Source: Sphingomonas xinjiangensis
GTDB lineage: Bacteria > Pseudomonadota > Alphaproteobacteria > Sphingomonadales > Sphingomonadaceae
Direction of reading: 5' to 3'
DNA: 36,165 bases
Assembly: GCF_014199255.1 (NCBI RefSeq)
Contig: NZ_JACIJF010000025.1
Coordinates: 1-36,165, forward strand
Below are positions 1 through 6,914 of the stretch, piece by piece; the stretch's first letter is position 1; each line of letters begins with the position of its first letter. The notes beneath the pieces were generated by a model. That model made no database searches and was not told where the DNA came from. It was given only the letters and a program-made list of their open reading frames with translations. Position numbers and translations under genes: made by a program.

Positions 1-83
1 AGGTGCATCCACACCGCGCTCTCGGCTATAGGTCACCCCGCGAGTTCATCGCGAAAACACCCGAGGCCCTGTCAGCCATTTAG
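1..83 (+). CDS. IS3-family transposase OrfB, C-terminal fragment
   Basis: The frame that starts at base 3 runs as HPHRALGYRSPREFIA followed by about ten more residues to the TAG at 81-83. H-x-ALGYRSPREF is the hallmark C-terminal tail of IS3-family OrfB (DDE/rve integrase fold), which lies beyond the catalytic DDE residues. Only about 26 residues are visible because the window starts inside the gene, so catalytic residues cannot be checked. The assignment rests on the tail motif together with the adjacent IS terminal repeat. Confidence 0.7.
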   Translation, partial: VHPHRALGYRSPREFIAKTPEALSAI

Positions 84-89
84 GGGGCA
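1..89 (+). mobile_element. right end of an IS3-family insertion sequence
   Basis: The first 83 bases encode the last residues of an IS3-type transposase, and bases 67-89 form a terminal inverted repeat (ccctgtcag...agggggca) ending in CA, as IS3-family ends do. A near-identical inverted copy (about 20 of 23-25 positions, with two small gaps) lies at 36076-36100 and starts with TG. The stop codon of orfB lies inside the repeat, which is common in this family. The rest of the element is not in the window. No matching 3-4 base target duplication is visible between the bases after 89 (aca) and those before 36076 (agg). Confidence 0.75.
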
Positions 90-347
90 ACAACAGCTCG
101 AACGCTTGAACAGAAAATTGCCGAGGCTCAAGCGAACCTTGCTCGCCTCAAGGACAAGGCTCGATCAGAAGATACTAGGCAGAAGATTGTAGTCGGCGCG
201 GCTGTGATCTCGCAGGCGCTACGATCGTCAAGCCTCGCGGGTAGGCTCCTCGCCATCCTCGACGCCGAACCCATGCGCGATCACGACAAGAAAGCCGTCG
301 CCGGTCTTGTCGAAAGGCTTCGGTCGATCCCCAACGAAAAGGAATGA
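90..347 (+). CDS. mobilisation accessory protein (TraC/TraD-like), 5' end disrupted by IS
   Basis: An open frame of about 85 codons follows the IS end: TTARTLEQKIAEAQANLARL, a charged KDKARSEDTRQKI stretch, then a hydrophobic IVVGAAVISQAL segment and a short acidic/basic tail. This layout (coiled coil, R-x-T-R-x-K, small hydrophobic helix) resembles the small relaxosome accessory proteins that sit beside MOBQ relaxases (Ti TraC/TraD type). No in-frame ATG, GTG or TTG lies between the IS-borne stop (81-83) and codon 39 (GTG near 204). The native start was therefore probably lost, or replaced, when the IS inserted. The stop overlaps the next start in ATGA (344-347). In a circular molecule this gene would lie next to oriT, diverging from the relaxase gene. 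The family call is moderate; whether the gene is still expressed is unknown. Confidence 0.5.
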   Translation, partial: TTARTLEQKIAEAQANLARLKDKARSEDTRQKIVVGAAVISQALRSSSLAGRLLAILDAEPMRDHDKKAVAGLVERLRSIPNEKE

Positions 348-976
348 ACGCGATGCTACGCCGCCTGCTCGACAAACTGCAGGGCGTTGGACCGCAGGTC
401 GATCCGTCGCCTCTCCCGCCTCCACGCACCTACGCCGACCTATTTGACATGATGCGCTACGACCGCAGCATGGACCTAATGCCCTACGCGATCGGATTGC
501 GGCCCCGGCCTCCGCTGATCGATCCCTCAGGCCCGGAACCAACGTTCGTGCTGCTCGATACCGACGCAGAGGTGAAGGCGTTCATGGCGACCTTCAACGA
601 ACCGATCGAGTTCGACCGACCCGGCGTCATTTCATGGGAACCGCTGCTGCGGTGGAACGACACGCCGAGCGCGCTCATGGCGGACACGGTTCTCGTCTCC
701 TTCGCCTATCCCGACGACGAGACGCAAGGCTGGCCCTTCCTGCAACTCTTCGCCGTCCCGCCTGCCATGTTCATGGCCGGAAAGATCAGACCGCAGGATA
801 CCGTTCGCGGACGATATAATTTTCGGCAGTTCTCCCCGGAAGAAAAGGAGCGGTACGTGCGTGAGCTAAGCGATGCACGGGCTCAGGCCGGCGGAGTCGA
901 CGTGTTCATCGGCGGAAAGATGCCGATCAGCATGGTCGAGATGCTCAACTCTCGTAAATCTGGCGATGACCAGTGA
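344..976 (+). CDS. hypothetical protein in the mobilisation operon
   Basis: This 210-residue soluble protein has no recognised domain. The start ATG overlaps the stop of the previous gene (ATGA), and its own stop overlaps the GTG start of the coupling protein (GTGA at 973-976), so it is translated as part of a three-gene mobilisation operon. The N-terminus is basic and helical (MLRRLLDKLQGVG), followed by a proline-rich link (DPSPLPPPRTYADLF). The body is an alpha/beta sequence with many acidic residues and no signal peptide or membrane segment. The middle, where TDAEVKAFMATFNEP leads into a predicted strand-rich part, recalls small adaptor-like proteins, but this is only an impression. A role as a relaxosome or coupling-protein partner is inferred from position alone. 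Confidence 0.75.
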   Translation: MNAMLRRLLDKLQGVGPQVDPSPLPPPRTYADLFDMMRYDRSMDLMPYAIGLRPRPPLIDPSGPEPTFVLLDTDAEVKAFMATFNEPIEFDRPGVISWEPLLRWNDTPSALMADTVLVSFAYPDDETQGWPFLQLFAVPPAMFMAGKIRPQDTVRGRYNFRQFSPEEKERYVRELSDARAQAGGVDVFIGGKMPISMVEMLNSRKSGDDQ

Positions 977-2787
977 CCGCCAGTGCGACACTCGGCTGGC
1001 GGATTGTCGGCCTGGTCGCGCTGGCGCTGCTCATCACCGTCGTCGCCACAACCCTCGCTTTCCCGATCGTCGCCGGCATCCTCAAGCTCGGCATGGCACC
1101 AGGCGTAACCGGCTTCGGCTCGCTCACCGCCTGGACCGATTTCGCGTTCGGCGACGAGGACCAGCCTGCCCACTGGTTCGTCTTCTGGACGCACCTGAAG
1201 TTCTACCTCGGCGGCACCTACGACGCCGCTCCGGCCTATGCTAAGGCCGTTACGGTCACGCTGGCACTCGCCGGTGGCTTGGGCGTCTCGTGCGCCTTGG
1301 GAGCCGCCTACCGCCACTGGCGCGAGCTCCCTGCCCTCCCCAGCGTGGCGCGCCGGCACATGCGCGGCACCACCCTAATCGCCCGCGCCGACATGCCGGC
1401 CTTCACCTCCGCACTGGTCGCACGGGCACTCAACCCGCGCGACGATCGCCGACGCCGTCGAGACGAACGGGCGCTCGCCGCCATCAAATCTAGCGATGCA
1501 GATGTCCGCACTATCCTCACTGATGCCCGGGATCAGAAACGCGAGCTGAGCAAGGCAGAGGCCTTGGCCGACGCCCGCATGAACCTAATCGGCGACGAAG
1601 CTGCCCGTCACGGTTTGGTCCGCTTCGGCAGCGTGCCGATGCCGCCCGATGTCGAGACCCTGCATAGCCTCATCTGCGCTAGCACCGGCACGGGCAAGAC
1701 CGTGGCTCTCCGTCAGCTCCTTGGCGATATCCGACGCCGGGGTGATCGCGCGATCGTTATCGATGCCGGCCATGACCTTTCCCGCACCTTCCGTCGCGAC
1801 GACGACCTTGTGCTGGCCGCCGGCGAGGAAGGATCACTCGGCTGGGATTTGCGCAACGAGATACGCAAGCCTTCGGAATGGGCGCGGTTCGTGGCGGCGG
1901 TGGTGCCGGCGATCGGCAGCGGGGAATCTAGCGAGTGGACCCGCAAGGCCCAATCTTTCCTCACCGCGATCTGCGAGCAGGTCGGCGCCGAGACTACCAA
2001 CGCCGAGCTGCTGGAGATCGCGACGGCCTGGAAGGCCGAGGCTCTGTCTCAAATTCTGGAGCGCACGCCTGCCGCCTCGCTCCTCGCTGAAGGCGGCGAC
2101 CGCTACCTGGTGAGCGTCCGCAACAACCTCGGCGAGAAGCTGGCGAGCTGGAGATATGGCAAGTCCGGCGACTTCTCGCTGCGCAGCTACATGACCGGCG
2201 ACGATCGGCGATGGCTGTGGTTGCCTTACCGCGACATGGAGAAGGGCACTCAGGGCCCGGCAATCGCCGCCTGGATCGACATGCTCGTCCTGGCCGGGCT
2301 GGAGCGCGCCGACCAGTCGGCCACACACCGCACCTGGATCATCATCGACGAGTTGGACTCAATCGGCATCATCGGCGGGCTGAAGGAAGCCGTCACCCGG
2401 CTGCGCAAGAGCAACGTGGCGGTGGTTGCCGCAATTCAAGACCTGAGCCAGCTCGTCGAGCGCTACGGCCGGGAGACGGCCCAAACCCTGTTCGGTTGCT
2501 TCTCCAATCGGCTGTTCCTGCGGTGCATCGCCAGCGATCTCGCCGAGAAGGTCGCCAAGGAGCTAGGCGAGGCGGAGTATGAGGAGATCCGTACCCAGAC
2601 CGCTCGCAGCCGCAACCGTCAGGCGCAAAGTCGCACGTCCACCGGCGAGAACACCTCGTTCTCCAGTCAATACACTCGCTCACCCGTCCAGCTCGCGACC
2701 GAAATACGTAACTTGCCCGTCCGCACTGGCTTCGTGACGTTCGCCGGCATCAACCGCGTCATGCCGATCAGTCTCTCGGTCGATTGA
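973..2787 (+). CDS. TraD-type conjugative coupling ATPase (T4CP)
   Basis: A hexameric inner-membrane ATPase of the VirD4/TraD class, which feeds the relaxase-bound strand into a transfer channel. Two N-terminal membrane segments are visible (about residues 11-38 and 92-112). They enclose a periplasmic part, and a large cytoplasmic ATPase domain follows. The Walker A motif STGTGKTV lies at about 237-244, and Walker B is WIIIDELDS at about 455-463. AAIQDLSQL shortly after fits the sensor-like Q-D motif of this class. At 604 residues the length is normal for TraD_DBD-type proteins. The GTG start overlaps the stop of the previous gene. No mating-pair genes are nearby, so the protein probably couples this plasmid to a transfer channel provided in trans. 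Confidence 0.88.
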   Translation: MTASATLGWRIVGLVALALLITVVATTLAFPIVAGILKLGMAPGVTGFGSLTAWTDFAFGDEDQPAHWFVFWTHLKFYLGGTYDAAPAYAKAVTVTLALAGGLGVSCALGAAYRHWRELPALPSVARRHMRGTTLIARADMPAFTSALVARALNPRDDRRRRRDERALAAIKSSDADVRTILTDARDQKRELSKAEALADARMNLIGDEAARHGLVRFGSVPMPPDVETLHSLICASTGTGKTVALRQLLGDIRRRGDRAIVIDAGHDLSRTFRRDDDLVLAAGEEGSLGWDLRNEIRKPSEWARFVAAVVPAIGSGESSEWTRKAQSFLTAICEQVGAETTNAELLEIATAWKAEALSQILERTPAASLLAEGGDRYLVSVRNNLGEKLASWRYGKSGDFSLRSYMTGDDRRWLWLPYRDMEKGTQGPAIAAWIDMLVLAGLERADQSATHRTWIIIDELDSIGIIGGLKEAVTRLRKSNVAVVAAIQDLSQLVERYGRETAQTLFGCFSNRLFLRCIASDLAEKVAKELGEAEYEEIRTQTARSRNRQAQSRTSTGENTSFSSQYTRSPVQLATEIRNLPVRTGFVTFAGINRVMPISLSVD

Positions 2788-2794
2788 CACAAGC

Positions 2795-3395
2795 GGTGAG
2801 CCTTGGGGTAGCCCCTCAGCCTTCCCTCGCAATGCTGCAAGCACACGCCGACCGCGACGAGATTGAAAGGTGAGCTTTGGGGCAGCTCCTCACCTTGCCT
2901 GTCCCCCCAGCAAACCGCTGGAGGCACAGATAGCCGGGTTTGCCTTGGCTTTATCCGGAAGCCTACGGCCGGTGGGCCGCTCCGGTGCCGGCGAAAGCCG
3001 GCACGCCTCTCAAGGGCATTGGCCCTTAGGCCAATTCCGCATTTATTCTGTCTGTCTGCGAGTTGACGTACCCCAAAGCTCACCCTTCGCCTTCTGATTC
3101 AATAATTCTTCTAGATTCAAGATTCAGGAGCTCGAAACCTGCAGAAAACTGCCAGAAATTAGCTTTACCGGTGAGGGTTAGGGCCGATTCGCGTGAGCCT
3201 TGGGGTAAGCAATGGTGAGCCCTGGGGTCGGTTAAGGTGAGCGTTCGGGTCGAACCTGGTGAGCCTTAGGGTATCCGTAAAACTGATGGTGAGCTTTGGG
3301 GTCGCTCCTCAGCGAAGATTGGGGGGAGCCAAGCGGATTGCCCAACTCACTTTTCATGTTAAAGGTGAGCCCACAAACAACTACCGCTCACCTTT
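2795..3395 (+). repeat. iteron-type replication origin (oriV)
   Basis: A non-coding stretch full of copies of a 16-bp iteron, consensus ggtgagcYtTggggtM. Direct copies begin near 2795, 2869, 3192, 3214, 3236, 3258 and 3288. The five from 3192 on are spaced 22, 22, 22 and 30 bp apart, about two to three helical turns. An inverted copy lies at 3069-3084. The AT-rich patch at 3096-3127 contains three 'gattca' units and is a plausible duplex-unwinding element. A perfect GAAA-loop hairpin lies at 2985-3004. Just before repA, a perfect 10-bp inverted repeat (aaaggtgagc, 3361-3370 and 3386-3395) is built from the iteron half-site and probably serves as the RepA autorepression operator. RepA binding is inferred; the repeats are seen directly. 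Confidence 0.85.
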
Positions 3396-3405
3396 GAGAC
3401 ACCCC

Positions 3406-4281
3406 ATGCCCCAGCCCGTGCTTGCCGATGGATCGTTCCGCACCATAACCCAACGAGGCAAGGGCAACCCCTTCAATCCCTCTCACTACGGCGAGATCGT
3501 AAAGCCGGGCGAGCTGGTCGATATCGTCGAGCTAAGCCCCCTCACCCTCGCCGATCGCCGCACTTACAATCTGCTGATCGCGAATGCCTGGGAGCGGATC
3601 GGCGAACCGATCGTCCATCGGATCGCCAAGTCCGCGCTAAAAGGCACGCATCAGGGCAACGAGCGGATTGAGGCCTCCCTGCTCCGCTTAATGGGCACGA
3701 TCGCGATCGTCACCATCCGCAAGAGCGGCAAGAGCTACAAGCGCCGGGTGCAGCTCCTCGGTCCGAGCGATGAAAGTCTAGAGAAAGATGGCTTCCTCCA
3801 CTACCGCATCCCTGAGGAGCTGATCGAAATTCTGCGCAACAGCGAGGTATATGCCCGCCTCAAAACGCAGGTCATGTACTGCTTTGAGTCTAAATACGCC
3901 CTCTGCCTCTATGAGATGATCGAGCGTCGGATCGGCCTAGAGTACAAGCAGACTGAGGAGTTCACGATTGAGGAGCTGCGTGGGCTACTTAACGTGCCCG
4001 CTGGCAAGCTTGAGCGGTTCGCCGATCTCAATAAATATTGCCTCAAGGTGGCGGTGGAGGAGATCAACAAACTCTGTCCCTTTTACGTCGATTTTACCCC
4101 TATCAAGAACGGCCGCAAGGTTGAACGAATTGCGCTTCACTGGTTCTCGAAAACCTCCAGCGGCAAGCGGGATGCGCAAAGCCTGATCGACCAGCACAGC
4201 GTCGTCCGTCGCGCCAAGATGCGCGGGTTAGCAGCCGAGCTGCCGGTACTGGTGGATTTTAGCGCGCCGGCCGAAAGGTGA
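3406..4281 (+). CDS. repA: plasmid replication initiator RepA (RPA family)
   Basis: A replication initiator of the RPA type common on sphingomonad and other alphaproteobacterial plasmids; it binds the upstream iterons. Family-typical blocks are ELSPLTLADRRTYNLLIANA (about 43-62), GTHQGNERIEASLLRLM, RRVQLLG, SKYALCLYEMIERR and the C-terminal LRGLLNVPAGKLERFADLNK winged-helix part. The start is placed at the ATG at 3406, giving 291 residues. Earlier in-frame codons (GTG 3259, ATG 3286) lie inside iterons and the operator-like inverted repeat, so they are unlikely starts. The stop codon itself falls in another iteron half-site (ggtgagcc at 4278), and an inverted iteron follows at 4287-4302, so iterons lie on both sides of the gene. 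Confidence 0.88.
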   Translation: MPQPVLADGSFRTITQRGKGNPFNPSHYGEIVKPGELVDIVELSPLTLADRRTYNLLIANAWERIGEPIVHRIAKSALKGTHQGNERIEASLLRLMGTIAIVTIRKSGKSYKRRVQLLGPSDESLEKDGFLHYRIPEELIEILRNSEVYARLKTQVMYCFESKYALCLYEMIERRIGLEYKQTEEFTIEELRGLLNVPAGKLERFADLNKYCLKVAVEEINKLCPFYVDFTPIKNGRKVERIALHWFSKTSSGKRDAQSLIDQHSVVRRAKMRGLAAELPVLVDFSAPAER

Positions 4282-4505
4282 GCCGCTACCCCAAAACTCA
4301 CCGATAAGCCGCCGCTTGCATTTAGGTGAGCATGTTCACACACTCGCATTTAAACAAGTGCACGTGTTCTCATGTGAGTAGGCGTTGGTTTTTCCCGTTC
4401 CGGATGCGTGCAGCAACGTGGTCGCCCTCCTTCAGAAGTTCGAGAGCCTGCTTGTGAGTGACCTGAGCCCGTCAAACTGTTCCATTCATTGTGAGAAATT
4501 CCCGG
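4282..4505. promoter_or_regulatory. iteron copy and parS-like repeats after repA
   Basis: No gene is visible here. An inverted iteron (4287-4302) is followed by a half-site (ggtgag at 4325). The sequence catgttcacac at 4331-4341 has an exact inverted copy (gtgtgaacatg) at 5881-5891, just upstream of parA, so the pair brackets the partition operon. A second imperfect palindrome, cacgtgttctcatgtg, lies at about 4361-4376, and related acacgttctcgtgt is found near 5224 inside the 3' end of parA. These are candidates for the centromere (parS) or the ParA/RHH operator. The repeats are seen; their role is inferred. Confidence 0.4.
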
Positions 4506-4938
4506 CTAGGTTTGGCAGGTGCCGGACAAGGGATTCCGCCGATGAAGAAATCTACGTTCGTCGAGGCAGCTCTGGTCCGGTGATGGCTGCAAGAGTGGGT
4601 CGATGCTTGCATAGGTTTTCAGGAAGCTCTCGATAGCATCCCGCCGTTGCTCATAGTGAGCAGGTGAGAGTTGCAGCGCTTCCAAGTGCGCCTGCCAGCG
4701 CTTATTCCCTTTTCGGGAGTTACACGGTTTGCAACACGGCATGAGATTCCGAGCCGATGGCCGTACCCGCTGAAGCGGCTATTCCGCACTGTCGCAAATA
4801 CATGATCCCATGTCTCATCACGATCCCCGCACTAGGCGCAGTCCAGTTCACCGCCATGAGGTAAGACGCAGATGCGCGGCAATGCTTTTCAAGGGCATAT
4901 GGCGCTAGTTCACCGCTCGCCAAACGGATGCTTGCCAT
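4506..4938 (-). pseudogene. HNH endonuclease pseudogene (frameshifted)
   Basis: Three reading frames together spell one HNH nuclease. The first frame starts at 4938 with GELAPYALEKHCR. The second has ICVLPHGGELDCA, an in-frame TAG, then CGDRDETWDHVFATVRNSRF and SGYGHRLG. The third has NLMPCCKPCNSRKGNKRW and a helical tail ending at 4506. DHV, the GYGH turn and N-x-x-PCC-x-x-CN-x-x-KG are the classic HNH metal and active-site elements. At least two frameshifts and one stop separate them, so no intact protein can be made. Its start overlaps the 3' end of the RHH gene, so it was probably once the third gene of the par operon. The first and last frames could be mistaken for small genes. Confidence 0.7.
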
Positions 4939-5179
4939 ACTGACGCATGAGAAGGTCGATTGCCTCGCCCATCAGAGCCTGAAGGGTAGTCCCGTTCTCG
5001 GCCGCCAGCACGTTTAGGCCTCGGCTGACCTCCGGACTAAAATATGCGCTAACGGCCTTCTTGCCTTGCCGCGCCGCCGATCGCACCGGCGCTGGGCCCT
5101 CGACGGCTGGAGCCGAGACGCTCGGCTCGACCTTCGCGCGTTCTGCGCGCTGCTGCCTCATGGCACCAAATTTGCTCAT
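4910..5179 (-). CDS. small ribbon-helix-helix partition/regulator protein
   Basis: This 89-residue protein begins one base after the parA stop codon, with the start site preceded by gaggtt, so it is the second gene of the partition operon. The N-terminal half is basic and disordered (MSKFGAMRQQRAERAK, then a Pro/Ala linker). The C-terminal half, AVSAYFSPEVSRGLNVLAAE followed by NGTTLQALMGEAIDLLM, fits a ribbon-helix-helix fold: a short beta strand and two helices. In type Ib partition systems such a protein (ParG/Omega-like) is both the centromere binder and the repressor of the operon, with the flexible N-terminus stimulating the ParA ATPase. No ParB of the HTH type is present. The function is inferred from fold pattern and position. 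Confidence 0.7.
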   Translation of the reverse strand: MSKFGAMRQQRAERAKVEPSVSAPAVEGPAPVRSAARQGKKAVSAYFSPEVSRGLNVLAAENGTTLQALMGEAIDLLMRQYGKHPFGER

Positions 5180-5180
5180 G

Positions 5181-5858
5181 TTAACCTCGCATCCTCCTGC
5201 TCTTCTTACCTGCGGACAGGTTCACACGTTCTCGTGTCCACGTCCATAGCGCGGCTATCTCCTCTGCCGCCTTGCCGTCCGGCTCCGCCTCCATCGCGGT
5301 TTTCCCTTGCGCTGTGCTGTGGTGATAGATCGCGCGCATAGTGAGCATGACGGGCGCGACCGGCACGCCCATGCCCTTGACGCCCTCACTGCCCTCAATC
5401 AGCTCGCGCGCGTCCCGGTAAGTAGTTGGTGCTCGCTGAGGGCCGCCCATGAAGAGCACAAAGGCCGGCTTGCCCGCGGCCTTCACCAGCTCGGCCGTCG
5501 TTTCGACCGCTGATAAGTCGAACGCTTGGGGGCGGCACGGAATGAGGATGAGGTCTGCGGCCTTGCAAGCCTCGCGCGCCATGATGTCCGCGTGTGGGGG
5601 CGTGTCTATGATGACCAGGTCCGCGCCTAGATCGGCCGCTTGCTGCACCTTGCGCGGAAGGAGGGTAGGGGAGGCACAGTCCACGACCTCAGGGTCGGCG
5701 CCGCCTCGCCAGTGATTCCACTGACTGGCGGTCGCTTGCGGATCTGCATCGAGGATCAGTGCAGACAGGCCCGCACTGGTGGCGATGCCGGCAAGGTGGA
5801 TGGCAAGCGTGGTCTTACCCGCCCCACCCTTCTGGCTGATGATTGATATGGTCTTCAT
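5181..5858 (-). CDS. parA: ParA-family partition ATPase
   Basis: A 225-residue ParA/Soj-type ATPase that positions plasmid copies before cell division. The deviant Walker A motif QKGGAGKTT (residues 8-16) is followed by LDADPQATAS (about 37-46). Walker B is LVIIDTPPHAD (about 80-90). There is no N-terminal DNA-binding domain, which marks the short type Ib ParA that works with a small RHH protein, and exactly such a gene follows. The ATG start at 5858 is at the true N-terminus because the Walker A motif begins eight residues in, as usual. The region upstream (5859-5900) carries the gtgtgaacatg repeat, probably the autoregulatory operator. Confidence 0.9.
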   Translation of the reverse strand: MKTISIISQKGGAGKTTLAIHLAGIATSAGLSALILDADPQATASQWNHWRGGADPEVVDCASPTLLPRKVQQAADLGADLVIIDTPPHADIMAREACKAADLILIPCRPQAFDLSAVETTAELVKAAGKPAFVLFMGGPQRAPTTYRDARELIEGSEGVKGMGVPVAPVMLTMRAIYHHSTAQGKTAMEAEPDGKAAEEIAALWTWTRERVNLSAGKKSRRMRG

Positions 5859-6914
5859 GTGGCCACCTGAACGTGCTTGCGTGTGAACATGATAGATAGC
5901 GAGCGTGCGGCCAAGATAGCAAGCCCACTTGTGAACGCGTCAACTCATGCCTTAACGGCGGCATCGGCGTGCGGGTCAGCAGCAATGGCAGCGAGCCGAC
6001 ACTTTCCTAAGAATAGTCGGCAATCACGGGTCGCGTGTGGCGAAGCTGCCTTACCTGTATACCGGAAATGCTGACTTCCGTACGCTCCGTATGTCGCCAC
6101 CTTTAATCGACACCGAGTCCGTCTTGTAGATCAGCGACCGCTTCCACGCTGTCTTGGGTCACCACGAAGAACAGGTAGATCAACGACTGCTCGCCGCGAA
6201 CTTCTGTCAGCAACGGGCTGTCGAGGACGAACAGATCGCTGCCCTGCTGCACGCCCGATCATGCAGCAACCTCCGGAGGCAGCACGTTCAGTCCGGTCCG
6301 CGAAAGCACGAACAGAGGCGCTCGTCCCCTTAGAATAGGAGGGCAGGGCACCCATCTGAGGCCTCTTTTCGTGCTTTCGCGGACCTGCTTGATGAGTGGC
6401 AGCGATCGCGCGCGCGCCGACTCTTGGAACGATGAATTGGATCCGTCTATGTGAGACACTCTAACATCATGCTGTCATTGAGATGGCGAACCCCTGCAGG
6501 GTCGCACATGTCCTGAGATTAGGACGTCGCGTATGCCCGCGATTTTGCGACATCCGCATGCCAGAACTTGGTGGTTAGCCTAGGCGACCGGATGCTCTGG
6601 AATCCTATACTAGAATGCCCACACGACAACGAGCAGCTTGCTGCAAGACAATGCTCGTAGAGGGACGTGCAGGCTGGCTGAACGGTATTGATCGCGCGTT
6701 ACGCGAGCTGAGCGCAACGAACTGTTGGCCGAGGGGGCGAACCACCTTCACCTCATGGGCTTAGCCGTACCGCTACAAACGGGAGGGACCCGGCTGGATG
6801 AAACGCGCCTGCCGTTTTCCGCTCTTATGAAGCTGACCCAGACACATCAGGACGCGCTCGCGGTCGAGCGACTACGCCTCGAGCCCGACGTGAGACCCTT
6901 GGAGAACCCCGTTT
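5859..6914. other. about 1 kb without an intact gene; decayed remnants
   Basis: The leftmost part holds the parA promoter/operator. On the minus strand, an open frame of 66 residues (6259-6459) ends FVLSRTGLNVLPPEVAA. The same frame continues after a TGA as GSDLFVLDSPLLTEVRGEQS and LIYLFFVVTQDS up to the stop at 6103, looking like one gene broken by a nonsense codon; the family is not recognised. On the plus strand, 6688-6914 keeps an open, coding-like frame (ALMKLTQTHQDALAVERLRL) that runs into the nuclease start without a clear start of its own. The 24-bp inverted repeat at 6296-6384 is listed separately. I see no RNA gene here. Confidence 0.4.
6296..6384. repeat. 24-bp inverted repeat spanning 89 bp
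   Basis: The left arm at 6296-6319 begins gtccgcgaaagcacgaa. The right arm at 6361-6384 is its reverse complement with a single mismatch in 24 positions. The inner 41 bases show no further clear symmetry. The arm core, ttcgtgctttcg in the right-arm direction, is the same core found at 13116, 33137-33156 and 33213-33232 on either side of the polysaccharide block. It lies inside a decayed region and no adjacent gene explains it. It could be the two ends of a very small mobile element or a protein-binding site. Confidence 0.6.

Noticed and set aside
3259..3405. RepA reading frame extends upstream to GTG 3259 or ATG 3286
   Set aside because: The extra residues are translated from iterons and the operator-like inverted repeat; the family N-terminus fits ATG 3406.
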